Assembly: GCF_014356525.2 (NCBI RefSeq)
Contig: NC_052509.1
Location: 35,129,913 to 35,193,912 of the forward strand
DNA: 64,000 bases
Origin: Nilaparvata lugens
Lineage: Eukaryota; Arthropoda; Insecta; Hemiptera; Delphacidae
Direction of reading: 5' to 3'
Part shown: in pieces, positions 32,030 to 43,542 of the stretch
Position numbering within the stretch: position 1 is the stretch's first letter
How the letters are laid out: the number at the start of each line of letters is the position of its first letter
Translations under genes and position numbers: made by a program
The notes under the pieces: model-generated
Told to the model about the DNA's origin: nothing
What the model saw: the letters and a program-made list of their open reading frames with translations, nothing else
Databases searched by the model: none

Positions 32030-33130
32030 AAATATTAGGTAGAATCATATTCTTAAGTCAGTGGTTTTTTCCCTGTCTTTCTGTTTTTATCATTTAAATA
32101 GGACATTCGCTGTCCACTGAGAAATTTTTTGAATAATTTTATTTATTTTACTGTATTATTTTTTTCATTTAACTTAATTTTCTCCATGAAAAACAATGGA
32201 AATTCATTCAATATTATTAAAATTGTTATATATAACATTGTTATAATACATTACTTGTATAATACGCATTAAGAAGACCGTAACACTGGTAAATTTATAA
32301 TTATTAATTTCTACATAGATAAAGTTCATTTCTTGTGTAGAGCTTAGCGGTCCTACTACTCTAGTCTTCAACTTTATTTTATTTTAAGAGAAGTGCACTC
32401 TAATAGGGCTTATGCCTAGGTGTGCTCATATTTATTTCGCTTTATGTTTTTGTCATCTAAAGCAAAACATATAATTTTCATTCGTATTTTTTTTTGTATT
32501 TTTAGATGGTACAACGTTGAGCGGAATAAATTATTTTTTGAATTGAAAATTGAACAATACTCTTATTCAGATTGTTACAACGAAGATATTGAAACCATTT
32601 GCAAGTTTCTATCTTTAAGTAGTCATGAAAAAATCGGTTTTATAGTTCTAGCTTGTTACCTTATGCATATAGAAAAACGCACCAGAAATCATGCAGGGTT
32701 TTCTTTGGAGGGCTCTGGAGAACTCATTTTTTGACGTACAGCGAATTAAGATATATCGTTGCAAAGTTGAAAAAACGCTTTAAATTTCATAGATTCAAAA
32801 TTTCTCTGTATATCTTGCATAAAAAAAGTTATAATGGAATGAAATTTGAAGATTTAGAAAAAAAGTTTTATTGGGCTTTTGAAGGTCTTAACTAAAAAAT
32901 TAAAAATATTTTCGTCTAAAAAACGATTGAATATCTTGAATGGTTATTGAAATACAAGCGATATAGCAAACCCCTGAAAATTTTGGCGGCAATCTTGTTT
33001 CGGAGGTGTTTGCCTCTGATGTCGACTTATCATCATTACGATCCTTATTATGCTAGACATAACAAAGAAATTGAGACATCTTCCACAGCTGTTACCCAAA
33101 AATGACCACGGAATGACATTTGCGCCCGGA
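32030..33130 (+). other. TBC1D13: LINE 3' region and unassigned intron sequence
   Basis: Bases 32030-32330 are probably the LINE 3' UTR (T-rich). Beyond that I see short repeat-like pieces (e.g. CAGGGTTTTCTTTGGAGGG at about 32694) but no gene. Confidence 0.4.
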
Positions 33131-33243
33131 CTTATGATAGATTATTTCGATACATAATCTAAAGTGAAAATGAATGGCCAAAACCGCACATCAATATCTC
33201 AAACTGTTTCAAAGTTATTTACATTCAAAGATACTAGTAAAAC

Positions 33244-33247
33244 ATAC
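33244..33247. repeat. Solo LTR target duplication ATAC, left
   Basis: Partner of 34163-34166. A four-base duplication is usual for many gypsy-like elements. Confidence 0.7.
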
Positions 33248-33290
33248 TGTTATGGGTGAGGCCTTTAGAGGGATGGCAGAGGCGAGGGAT

Positions 33291-33545
33291 TTCTGGAATC
33301 TTCTGGTAATCAACACGGAGGAGGCAGGGGGTTTCTAGATCATTCCAGTGTGTTCCAGTTTTGGTGCAGGGAACCAACGACCAATGGCAAGCATGCTCTG
33401 GAACCTTTCATGCACTGCGATTGGTCAGACGTTTCGCCACACCTTCAGACCCTTCTAGAGAGTTCTGTTGTGATTAGCCGGATGTATTCTCCACCTTTCT
33501 AGATTGTTCTATATAAATGGCGCGCGTTGCAGTTGGAGGGAGTTG
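33291..33545 (+). promoter_or_regulatory. Heat-shock-type promoter in the LTR
   Basis: Perfect HSE TTCTGGAATCTTC at 33291-33303. Further arrays keep the 5-bp phase: TTCTAGATCATTC (33333-33345) continuing to TTC at 33353; TTCTAGAGAGTTC (33453-33465); and TTCTAGATTGTTC (33497-33509), which abuts the TATA box TATATAAA (33510-33517). CCAAT and ATTGG boxes lie near 33380 and 33419. Transcription would begin near 33540. This matches the plan of hsp70 promoters; function is inferred. Confidence 0.75.
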
Positions 33546-33612
33546 AGAAACTACAGTGGAGTGTTCGCTGCTTCTTATTGTGACAGAGACGCGATAAAGT
33601 GATAATAGACTC

Positions 33613-33830
33613 TTTAATCATTCATTCAAATCATTTATTTGTCATACAATAAATACATATTCAAAACATAATAAAAGAAAATACATAATTTTATAATCAA
33701 AAGTATAAAATAATAGAATAAAAATTAAGCATAAATAATACCAAAATCATAATTAGATACTTTTCAATGGTAATTTGGCATCACCAGCAAAAGGAATTAA
33801 GCCTTGCCCGCTGGTGAGAGTTGCAATCAC
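33613..33830 (-). mobile_element. Probable antisense LINE 3' tail within the LTR
   Basis: TTTAATCATTCATTCAAATC followed by an A-rich antisense stretch and the hairpin TCACCAGC...GCTGGTGA resembles the 3' UTR of insect LINEs read backward. No coding sequence and no clear duplication, so the call is tentative. Confidence 0.35.
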
Positions 33831-34162
33831 TTAGTTATGGTTGAATAAATTTGTTACATTGGTTGTTTCCTAGTTTTATGCAATAATAGAGAAAACAAAT
33901 AATTCACGCTTTAAAATATGTCTTTTTTAAATTAGATAATGCTTTCAATTGAAAAGAAATAGTTTTCTATTATCCAATTTTTTAGTATTTTGTAATTAAT
34001 TTTGCAGTTTTTTATACAGTTATTATTTTTGGTGACAGTTATTCTTATACAGTTATCTGTATTAGTTAATGTATGCTTGTGATAATTCTGTGTAATTTAT
34101 TAGGTATCAGTTTATCAGTATAATTCGCCTCAAGTGTTTTATTAGGGTAGAAACCCGCCACA

Positions 34163-34166
34163 ATAC
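34163..34166. repeat. Solo LTR target duplication ATAC, right
   Basis: Partner of 33244-33247, directly after the terminal CA. Confidence 0.7.
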
Positions 34167-34590
34167 AGAACTTGAATAAATGAGTAGGCGTGCATTGAAA
34201 ATCGAAAAAACTAAACTATGAAACTCAACTTTTTCAAGTGTTAGTTAAATACTTATGGGTAACATCTACTCATATAATATTAACCACTTTGAACAGAAAG
34301 TTTGATCTGTTCGATTTTTAATGTTTTAGTGATTTAGTTAATTTTTGTATGATTTGTTAGTATCTTTGAATGTGGATAACTTTGAAACTGTTTGAGATAT
34401 TGGTGTGCTGTTTCCACCATTAATTTTCTCTTGTAATCTGTATCGAAAAGATCTATCATAATCCCATTAAAAAATGAAGTGATTCAAAATGGCGGATCCA
34501 ATATGGCTGCTGACCAGAATTTTGAAGCGGCAGGAAATCAGTTTTATTTTTAATCAAATAGGATCCCCAATGGAACATACTGTCAAATTA

Positions 34591-35625
34591 AACTGGTCCC
34601 TGAGGGATCAGGCTGGTACTGAGCTCCTTGGGAGCTCTTTTTAGAGCTACTTCGGAGTTCGTTCCTTGTCTCGTCTCAGGAAGTACTGGATCCTTCAGCC
34701 GCGGGTGCTGGTTCTCATGGTGAAGGGAAAAACTGCCAACCAGGGGGAACCATAGCACACTTGATGACTGTGTGACTCCGTCCGTGGAAGTGGCCTGGCT
34801 TATGGGTGTACGGCTGGGTGGAGGCCCCAGACTATGGGAGGTTTATGGTTCGACCGAGTCACCTGGACACGCCGTCTCTGGGAGTAGCGGGGCACAGTGA
34901 AGAATCTCTGATGGAGTTTTGGTGTAAGCCAATGAGAGACCAGACTATGGGATTCAGGGATTCCAGGTCTCTGGAAGTAGCAGGTATGTGAAATAACCGC
35001 GTGCTTTTCAGTGCGTGGTTCATCCAGACAGTGGGACTGTGGGTAGCACCTCCGTCTCTAGAAGTAGCATCAGAAGTATATTAGAATGTGGAAACCCCCC
35101 TCTCACAGGTTCATCTTTCCGAAACGCTCGCGCCCCCTTTTGGGCACCTGTGTGGTGGACGTGCAAGCGCCCACCTTGAAGATGTATACGATTGGGAGCC
35201 ACGAGTATTTTTCCTGGCCTGCTGAAGAGGTAGAGGATACGTCAGGGCCCCGACCAGGCTCAGGTACCGCCGGAACTGCGCAGTGCCCCGACCGGGGATG
35301 GACGGTCAATTGGGGTGGTTACACTGCAATGCAAGCTAAATTCCTCTGTGATACTCGTCTAGAGACTTTGCAGTGCCGATGGGGAGTAGCTTCGCGTGTC
35401 ACACCTCACGGGATATGCATACAGCATACTATTAAGCGAGCAATTTCTGTATATGGTTATCTGGTTATTAGCCCAGTCAATAAAGGTTTTTTCGATCCGA
35501 AAATTAAATAAAAGATGAATCTTTTACCATCGATAGAACCCCCCTAGAGGGTCATTCTCCCAAAAGTCCCAAGAAATCCTCTTGGAGCTTTCCCCCCTAG
35601 CCCCTTTCAAAGTTGAAAAATACAG
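34591..35625 (+). other. GC-rich block of unknown origin
   Basis: About 1 kb of distinctly higher GC than the surrounding intron, with sharp edges near CTGGTCCCTGAGGGATC and CCCCTAGCCCC. GTCTCTRGRAGTAGC recurs at about 34872, 34969 and 35055, and CCAGACTATGGGA at 34828 and 34939. Two frames of 61 and 141 codons are open on the + strand, but I recognise neither. It may be the 5' UTR of a retroelement or a SINE-like composite. Confidence 0.5.
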
Positions 35626-36642
35626 GTAATCACGGAAAATCAATTATCTCTGTACCCACTGATTGGAAACAGTTCTATTATATGCCATTCGATTCGTTAC
35701 ATTATGGACTACAATATTAGTTATATTCATTTTTTCAATAAAATTAAGTTATCTTGATAAAATAGTATATATGTAAAAATTTAGGGGGTTTGCGATTTGA
35801 TTTTTTTGTTTTTTCTGTCGCTTCAACATCTTTGACCTTCATATAAATCCAAATTCATTTTTTTAAATGAGAAGATGGTCATGTGATACATGATTTCGAT
35901 CTAGAGTTCCAAGAGAAAATAAATACTTTTCATTACGAACTGCTTGTTAATGATCACTTTCAAATAATTAAATTACGACGAAAATAAATGGCGAAAACCG
36001 CACATTGATGAATATATATCAACCCGATGAAATCAGGTGTCTGCGCTTGCGATAGCTCTCAAATTAAAGTCTCAACTGATGTTATGAATCAATGGAAAAC
36101 TGTACTAATTACATGCAATGCATTCTTCAGCTGACTAAATGGTAAATCATAACAATTTTCTTCTTATGCACTTTCAATGTTATTTTTATATCCTGAAAAA
36201 GGACGAAAGAGTGAGCCAATTTTGTTGTCCAAGAAACTTGACCTGGAAAAAGGTTCGAAGAATACATGCTCAAAATTTGAAGCTGATTGATCAATCATTT
36301 CTAAAGCTATTGTAGAACATACAAACAGACTGACAACGACTTTGGCCTTCAGTATTCAAAAGTGAGAACTCGCTAACGCTCGTTCAATCAAACCTACACA
36401 TATCCTTTGTTGTATTGCAAAACGCATGCAAATTGGCCAAATATTGATACAATTATTCAAAATTCATTGAAATGATTCAGGTTGGAAAAACGGACACAGC
36501 TCGAAACTGTTCTTCTCCCATACTTTTATTCTTATACTGATCCAAAAAGTATAGGTTATGTTAAGTTAAATATTATGGCCTCAGTGGCTTTCATAAATCT
36601 CAAAATGAAAATATTAATAAAAATTAAACTTTGCTCTTTCAG
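35626..36642 (+). other. TBC1D13: Intron 3, distal part
   Basis: AT-rich. It contains another fragment of the inverted-repeat family (AAAATAAATGGCGAAAACCGCAC, about 35980) and a dispersed element with TTGACCTGGAAAAAGGTTCG near 36240. No gene other than the splice acceptor at the end. Confidence 0.5.
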
Positions 36643-36844
36643 AGTATGCAGAAGCGGACTGCTTTTTTGTTTTCACAAACCTCATGTCCGAGATCAGAGA
36701 CTTTTTCATTAAAACATTGGATGAAGCGGAGAGCGGCATCAATCGACTGATGAATCGTCTAAGCGAACAATTGAGAAACAATGATCATGTTATATACACC
36801 CATCTCAAGCAGCAGCAACTATATCCTCAATATTATAGTTTCAG
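36643..36844 (+). CDS. TBC1D13: TBC1D13 exon 4 of window
   Basis: The acceptor is GCTCTTTCAG. The exon completes a Glu codon and encodes EYAEADCFFVFTNLMSEIRD, the conserved helix of TBC1D13, then a variable segment ending YYSFR. The donor is CAG|GTAATA with two bases of Arg left over. Confidence 0.94.
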
Positions 36845-37640
36845 GTAATAGCAATAATATTTAATACACTTGTAGAGGCTTGTCCTTATACTATTGAGGA
36901 GTGTTATAGTGCATTTATATATGATTCCGTCCTTAAACTGACATGTTGCATGCCACTTGAGCACTGCTCGAAATTTGTGGCTTCACGCAACAGAAATAAT
37001 AATAATACCGTATTACTTTTCAATTTATTTACTTCGCTGACTCCGATTAGCGCAAAGCGCCTCTTGATTTATAAAAATCACCCTTAAAACAATGCAAATG
37101 GTATTAAAATATATGTTTATTTATTGGTTTTTTACTTTTTAACGATGGAAGCATCAATATTTGTAGACAACCTTTAATAACTTTCCCAAGCATGCATGTT
37201 TTGGTTGCATAGTAACCAAGCTGAATTGTAGTTATTTGTAAAAGTTTCACAATTGTATAAGTTAGTTAATTGGAAACTTTTGACAAACTTTCTAATTGTT
37301 CAGCTACCATGTTTGAAAAAAAAACACCAGTGTCATTGTAGTTGAGTAGGCCTTCTGTAGAAAGTCGTTCGTCATCATTCGTCACTGGATGCATTCAATT
37401 ATTCTATTTAAGATTTTAAGATTTTTGCTTGACCTATGAGCATGTTCTTTTTAAATACAAATTTCCATGTAATATAACGTCAACCTTTGATTTTTTACAA
37501 ACCGAATGTAAATTAATCCCATATAATGCTCACAGTACCTTTATATGGTAGTCCTTTTATAAAGTAGTTTCAGGACTTCAGCATTCCATCCAACTTAGTT
37601 GCACTGCCTGGGTATAATCTTTCCCGTAACGATAGGTTGA
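36845..37640 (+). other. TBC1D13: Intron 4, proximal part
   Basis: No ORF or repeat that I can name; AT-rich sequence following the exon 4 donor. Confidence 0.5.
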
Positions 37641-37980
37641 ATATAAAACTTATGGGGGCGTAGCAGTGTATGTCAAAGATGGTATAAAAACTAAAATATT
37701 ACTCACATCTGAGCCAGTATACTCTGCTAGACCAGAACTCATGTTCTTCGAATTATCTTTGTCCAGATCTAATAAAATACTTGTTGGAATTTGCTATCTT
37801 CCTCCAATAATCGGTCATTTTACTGATTATGAAAATGCATTGCTTTCTCTTATGCCATCTTATAGCCGTCTCCTTGTTATACCTAATAACCTAAACATGA
37901 CTAATTGTAATTTTGACTATTATCAGTTCACTAATATTATTCCAGTGCCTCAACTTGACTATTCTAGAACTTGATCCAAC
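37640..37980 (+). pseudogene. LINE endonuclease fragment
   Basis: A frame with GVAVYVKDGIKTKI, FELSLSRSNKILVGICYLPP and a decayed LVIPNN (functional copies have a GDFN-type motif) is the middle of an apurinic-type endonuclease domain from a jockey/CR1-like LINE. Both ends and the catalytic GDFN are lost. Confidence 0.6.
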
Positions 37981-37999
37981 TCATCATAAAAATGAATTT

Positions 38000-39400
38000 C
38001 ACATTTCCATTGATTTTCTCATAGCGATCTCATCGAGGTTGTTCAAACAGGACAAATATCCGTCCCAGCTATTCCTGGACATAACCTGATCTTCTGTGTG
38101 CTCTCTCCCATGCCTTCCCGAACACTTCAATTTGTTTACAACTTCTAGAACTGTCAATACTCGTACCTTCAGATCTTCCAGTAATAATAATAATAATATC
38201 GAGTGACCTGGCTGGCTCAGGTCTGGTGTTTTCAGGTCACGACTGATCAATTTCAGGGCCTCTGACATGACCTAACTACTGCTTTTCAAGCAGCCGGAAC
38301 CGACGGTTAATGTGTCCATCCGAAACACGGGAGAGGCCCGAGAAAAATATCTTGTCTTATGAAAAATATCTTCCAGTATCATGTCTGTACTAAAAGAGTG
38401 ATGAAGCTTTTTAATCATCACACTTTTGGCAGAGAGCTGTAGAACATAATTATAACTTTTACACTTCAGAAGAATAAAGATGACGGATTCCTTAAGTGAG
38501 ATTTTTTGTGACAGGCAGCACAAATAGCAGTATGGAAAAGTAGGAAGCAGAAATGCTAAGGTCACACACTTCAAATTGAAGTAATGCTCAACAAGCAGAG
38601 GTAATAGGTGCAGAATGAGGTTTGGGTTTTTAGTGAGGTGAAAATCCCACACTATCCAAGCGGCTCTGCTGCCACGAGGTGCCTTTTAGAAGGTTCTTCC
38701 ACCTCAGAAAAAATCATCACTCTTATTGGTCTCGTCTGCATAAATCTTCATAGGAGTGCCAATTAAACCCGTCTTTTATCAATTTTCTGGTAACATTCCG
38801 ACACGTTTCTAAATTGACAGCATTGATTTTGAATGTTTCTCTACTTCACTTGAAAGTTTTATTCTAAATTTGTCAGCTGGAGACACTTTTTTCAAACTCT
38901 TAAGGAGTACATCCAGATTCCCAATGCCATCCACAATGATTCGTGGTGGTGGAATTTTTTTCTTCTATCTCTTCTCCTCATCACTGCTGGAAGTGATTTT
39001 ATCATTCATGATTTGTTCTCTCTTTTAGTTAGCTCTCTTTGCAGACTCATTTTTCAGTTCGGGCAATAGAGTGCTTTTCTTGGTAGCCCTCTTAGTATAG
39101 GTCCTGATCCATTCAGCTTCTTTAGCCAATTATTCTTCATGTGTTGAGTATTTCTCAGTTTCTGAGCTGGTGAGCTGTGGGCTATGGATATTTTTATCAA
39201 TATTCAGAGAAATTTCTTCTAAATCATGCATTTTTTTCAAGAGTACTGCGTTGCTTTTCTCCAGCTCCTTCCTCTTCTCATCCGATTCTTTTCAGGCGAT
39301 GAAAAGTACCGGTTTGACTGAAGTTCTAAGTTTATTCGATTCTGTTTTATATTCCGGCGAACACACATTTCACATAAAACTCTCTTAAACAACACTCATG
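38000..39400 (-). pseudogene. LINE gag-like (PRE_C2HC) remnant
   Basis: On the - strand, scattered frames read KKKIPPPRIIVDGIGNLDVL (about 38890-38960), then LLKSLKKVSPADKFRIKL and later NWHSYEDL, resembling the PPPIxVDG region at the start of the PRE_C2HC domain in ORF1 of X-element/jockey-type LINEs. Many stops. The downstream end carries an (ATT)n microsatellite near 38181-38197, a common LINE or SINE tail. Confidence 0.5.
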
Positions 39401-39610
39401 CACACGGAAAAGCGAACGTGAGCTTTTACGGTGGCAAAAAGCATGTCGCTTTGCTTGCAGAATATACTTTCTTGTTAAACACTTGTCTAATCTATAGTAA
39501 AAAAACACGAATCATTGATTTATTTCCATTAGAAGTAGGTTACCGAATCGTGTATAATTGTAGGTTAAGTTTCTGGCATATAAAAATAATTTAATTTTTG
39601 TAATTTTCAG

Positions 39611-39733
39611 ATGGTTAACACTGTTATTGTCACAAGAGTTTCCTCTGCCCGATGTTCTCCGAATATGGGACTCTTTATTTTCTGACACTGGCCGATTCTC
39701 TTTCTTGATCCACATCTGTTGTGCAATGATTAT
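39611..39733 (+). CDS. TBC1D13: TBC1D13 exon 5 of window
   Basis: The acceptor is TAATTTTCAG. The exon encodes WLTLLLSQEFPLPDVLRIWD, the C-terminal TBC block C characteristic of the family. The donor is ATTAT|GTGAGT, splitting a Met codon. Confidence 0.94.
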
Positions 39734-39889
39734 GTGAGTATTGCTTTTGAACAATTTAGAATTCTTCCTTTCTCTCCACCTTTTGGCAAAGTTAATTGTA
39801 ATTGTTTGTTTATTGTAATGAGTTGAAGTGCTGTATGTAGTATTATAATCCAGTCACTATATACGTTGGTGCATGAATATAGAAATTGG

Positions 39890-40690
39890 CCATTATTTGT
39901 GTATTGGAATATGGGCTTAATTACACTCAACAATAAATTTTCCATTTTTCGACCAAATTTGACTTATGATGCATGATTTTGGACCGCCTTGACGAGCCGA
40001 AAAGAATGAAGTGTGATACGATGAAATCTGAGCATTGTGTCAAAAGCTATAAGTGTTTGAAATTTTGATCCTTGAGGTGTCCTTAAGCGTGCCTCTCCAC
40101 TAGGAAAAACTGGAATGAAGTGCATCCAACGGGCCATTCTCAAAGAACATGATCTCATGAACTTATGTCATTGTGCGAAATATCAATGTGAGGACAATGT
40201 TCATAAGATCATGTTCTATGAGAATCGCCCGTTAGATGCACTTCATTCCAGTTTTTCCTAGTAATGATGGTTGAAGCTAAATATTAGGTGTTTTTCACAA
40301 TACAAGGAGCATTGTTGTCCGGTGTATCTGGAAATATATATGAAATAGAGCGCTCTACCTGATCTCAGATTGTAGAGCACAAGAATACGCCCAGGGGGAT
40401 TTTGAATTATACATCTAAATGGTAACAATCGGAAGATATTGTTGATCAAAAACTAAAATTCATCAAAATTGATTTTTTCTTCAAATTTTTACTCATTTTT
40501 GAAAAATCATAACTCATTACTCATTGGTGATAGAGAGTTCCGAATGATTTTATTCAGAATTTTATAATCTGAAAAAAGGCGTGAGCAAATTTTTCTGTCC
40601 GATTACAAGATTTGGCAGAAATTGCTGAAAAACTGGAAAATGAGCCGAAAATACGAGGTTTTTGGGCCACCTGTATCTAGCAAAAGAAAA
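39890..40690 (+). repeat. Dispersed repeat copy A in intron 5
   Basis: Contains TTGGACCGCCTTGACGAGCC, CCTTGAGGTGTCCTTAAGC and GATCAACAATATCTTCCG (inverse here), all of which recur inverted at 45388-45726, 48841-48960 and 52642-53110, and directly at 53140-53390. Non-coding. It has a hairpin core at 40098-40262. Confidence 0.8.
40098..40262. repeat. Long hairpin inside repeat copy A
   Basis: CTAGGAAAAACTGGAATGAAG...GCATC...ATTCTCA...GAACATGATCT is followed after about 25 bases by its inverse. The stem is roughly 65-70 bp with a few mismatches. Confidence 0.75.
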
Positions 40691-41017
40691 TTTTGCATGA
40701 AGAAATTGGTTCTGGACTTCTCTTATGTAACCAAATAATATATTGGATGTCTGATAAAAACTGTGACTGAATGTCTTCCTGAACGTACCAAGATCACTCC
40801 CTCACATCTTAGAAAAATATGTGCAATGCTCGAACTTCCAATTCGTGAACACCTACTTCTTGAATACCAGCCCCTTTGAGGCTCAAATTCAGAAAACCAG
40901 CTTGGCTTTATCCTGTGCATGCAGTTCAGGTCTCAGAAATTGATGTTGAAAATTTGTACTGAACTATCTTTTTTCATACTTTGATATTCTTCTGATTCAA
41001 ATTGTTTGATTTTTCAG
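40691..41017 (+). other. TBC1D13: Intron 5, distal part
   Basis: Nothing recognisable apart from the acceptor TTTTTCAG. Confidence 0.5.
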
Positions 41018-41075
41018 GCTTTTGCGGGATCAGCTTCTATCTAATGACTTCTCATCAAATGTCAAGCTATTACAG
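41018..41075 (+). CDS. TBC1D13: TBC1D13 exon 6 of window
   Basis: A 58-nt exon between TTTTTCAG and CAG|GTAATA. It completes the split Met and encodes LLRDQLLSNDFSSNVKLLQ, matching the family C-terminus. The downstream junction is phase 0. Confidence 0.9.
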
Positions 41076-41667
41076 GTAATACCGGTATCATTTCTTGTGT
41101 TTTTTTCTTCAAATACATCATTTCTATTATCAATTTGCTGAACATTAGAAATTTAATCTGATGTGAAAAACGAACTAAGTAAACTGAGAATAAAAAAAAA
41201 TCTTTCAAATTTTAATATTCTAGTTTGTAATTGGAAGAGTGTTAATTTTCACTTGTTTCCAACTTGGCTGGATGAGATAATAGTACTTGTTACCTATATT
41301 AGAGAATAACTGCAAAATATGATATATTTTGCTGCAACATTTAAAGAGTACTATGTGCAGTTCTAAACAGGTAGGGTTTATGCAGTTTTTAGTCGAGTGG
41401 AATACCAAGGCGTCACAACATTCAGTTTGTTAGATCTCCTGTTTGTGGGTTGGAATTCCCCCTGTAGACATTCACGTTTGATCACTTAATCACTAACGCA
41501 CACTTTCCATTATCCACGCACAAACAAAAAGCATATGTGGGCATCATCCGCAATAATTCCGAAAAAAACCTATAGTCTTTCCTCATAAATCAGATCTTCC
41601 TGATATAAAAATGCAATATCTGTAGTTATTTATATCTGTTTGATATATTATGTTTTCTTTATTCTAG
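41076..41667 (+). other. TBC1D13: Intron 6
   Basis: AT-rich; no gene, repeat array or structured RNA that I can name. Confidence 0.5.
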
Positions 41668-41729
41668 AACTTTCCCCCGGTTGACATACAAATTGTCCTG
41701 AACAAAGCCGTAGATCTTGCTGGGAAAAA
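41668..41729 (+). CDS. TBC1D13: TBC1D13 exon 7 of window
   Basis: Acceptor TTATTCTAG, donor AAAAA|GTGAGT. It encodes NFPPVDIQIVLNKAVDLAGK, which fits the family's closing helix (the NYPxxDV-type block). Confidence 0.88.
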
Positions 41730-42770
41730 GTGAGTATAATGTAATATTTACTGAAATGTACTGCTATCAAATCTCTTTTTTAATTCTTGATCGGTTGGCA
41801 GCTTATAGTGGATTCGTTCATTCAAATGCACAGATTATCATCATTTTCTAATAGTAACCTATTTCAGTAACTAATAACTACGAGCCAGGAACTTCAATAA
41901 GAAATATTGTTATAATAATTCAACTTCAGGTTTTTTGAACTTTTCAAGTAAAAACAAATTATTTAAAGTCATGTCACATCTCAATTTTTCAACAACGTTA
42001 TTCAGTAATTGATTTAGGACAAGAAAGTTTATTCAATTTCAGTTTATAGGTACCTACATGTGGCGAACCTGCTAACTTCCTGCATTTAAACTTGGGGATC
42101 GGTCATTCTATGAAACTACATTTTTGAACTAAAATCTACAAAAGTTTGGCACCACCACGTTCATAATTTAAACTTTGACTCTTGAGAAACACATAATTCA
42201 ATACTCGATATACGACATAAGAAAACTCACTATACTTGAACTCACAATATAAGAGACCTCAAATCACAATGCAGGATGATGACCGTCTTCAGGGAGAATT
42301 AGACAGTGGAGTTTATTGGGGATCCTATTCCTCCTTCCCTTTTACAATCCCAACACATAACCTAAAATTGAATTTCCTGTTCCTCTAACAACAACAAACT
42401 TATTAGTTCAGCTGAAGATGTGGTAGCGTGGTAGGTTTTACCATGAAACCTGGTACTGAATTATGAATTAATTTTCGAATAAATAAAAGTGGTATTGACA
42501 ATATCAAAGTCTTATTCTTTCCATTATGATTTCATTCAATGAGAGCTTATTTCACATAATAATAACAGCTGGCATCAAAAGCAAAAATGTCAAACATGAT
42601 TGAAATTGAAACAGTAGCGATCATCAACATTATCTTCATCTGTTCTAAAGTAACCAAATTATAGTAAGATTCACATTATTGTGTCAGCGTTGTTTTAATG
42701 GGGAGCATTGATGCTATTAATGAGGAATACTGACAGTCAACGAACTATTATGCATATTCTCTGATATTTT
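41730..42770 (+). other. TBC1D13: Intron 7, proximal part
   Basis: No coding sequence; nothing assigned before the foldback element at 42771. Confidence 0.5.
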
Positions 42771-43542
42771 TCGCAGTGGCTACAGTTACGGTAACCGTAG
42801 CTCCAGTTCGCGTTCCGGTAAAGTTCGTTTGCGCATGCGCCAACAAACTTCGTTTGTCACAGCACTCATTACCGGAGCTTACCTTGTCTAAATACAGCAT
42901 TGTAATGCCTATATATTATATATACATATACGCATTACAATGATGTATTTAGAAAAGGTGAGCTTAGTGCGTATATATGCGGATGTATGGTGTGGCATAT
43001 CTGAATAGAGCATAATTATATTAGAACAGCTGAAAATTGAACACCAACTGAAACTGAAAGTATCACTTCTGAAGTTGTTTCTTAATCTATCTTTCGGGGT
43101 TTCGGGTACAGAACCCCTCTACACCCCCCTCCAACACAAAAAAATCGGGAGGTTAGGTAATAAATAGCTTAGGTCCATAATGATTCGTTTAAAGGCTTTT
43201 CGCATATCTTTTTCCTTGAACTTACTTTTTTTTGGTCAATGTCACTTGGACCTACTTTTCATTACACCACCATGAGTACATTTGTACTTCAATTCATAAT
43301 ATACAAGCTCATCCTTTATATTTTTTATTTTTCACTACCATATTTTTTTCAAATCCTGGAACTGGAAGATGTAAACTTCATGATTGAAACATTGAAACGA
43401 TAGGTTACTTAGAAATCATAACCATGTGACCAAAAACCATCAACGCCACAATGCCCATGTAAATAGCGGTAGCCGCGCATGCGCAAATGTTTACCGGAAC
43501 GCGAATGGAGAGCTACGGTTACCGTAACTGTAGCCACAGCGA
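42771..43542. mobile_element. MITE with 70-bp terminal inverted repeats
   Basis: The left end TCGCAGTGGCTACAGTTACG...GTAACCGTAGCTCC...GCGTTCCGGTAAA matches the inverse of the right end 43473-43542 over about 70 bp. Each end contains the palindrome ACGGTAACCGT. A second hairpin (AAATACA...ATTACAATG) sits near 42877-42963. No transposase. The target duplication is unclear, so the superfamily is open. Confidence 0.75.

Larger units (their letters stand above)
33248..34162 (+). mobile_element. Solo LTR of 915 bp
   Basis: Begins TGTTATGGG and ends CGCCACA (TG...CA), flanked by ATAC at 33244-33247 and 34163-34166. The relative at about 58132 shows the uninterrupted site (CATACTAAAATGAAATAAAT versus CATAC-AGAACTTGAATAAAT), which supports these limits. 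No gag or pol is nearby, so it is a solo LTR left by recombination. The first 300 bp look like a strong promoter (listed separately). Bases 33613-33830 may be an antisense LINE tail inserted later. Confidence 0.78.
33130..34590. mobile_element. Inverted-repeat (MITE-like) element split by solo LTR
   Basis: A left arm (GGCCAAAACCGCACATCAAT, TTTCAAAGTTATTTACATTC; about 33170-33247) is mirrored by a right arm at 34350-34440. The same pair occurs at 58050-58130 and 58300-58370 in the TA-flanked element, so this is a second copy. A 915-bp LTR is inserted in its spacer. Outer ends are not resolved. Confidence 0.65.
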
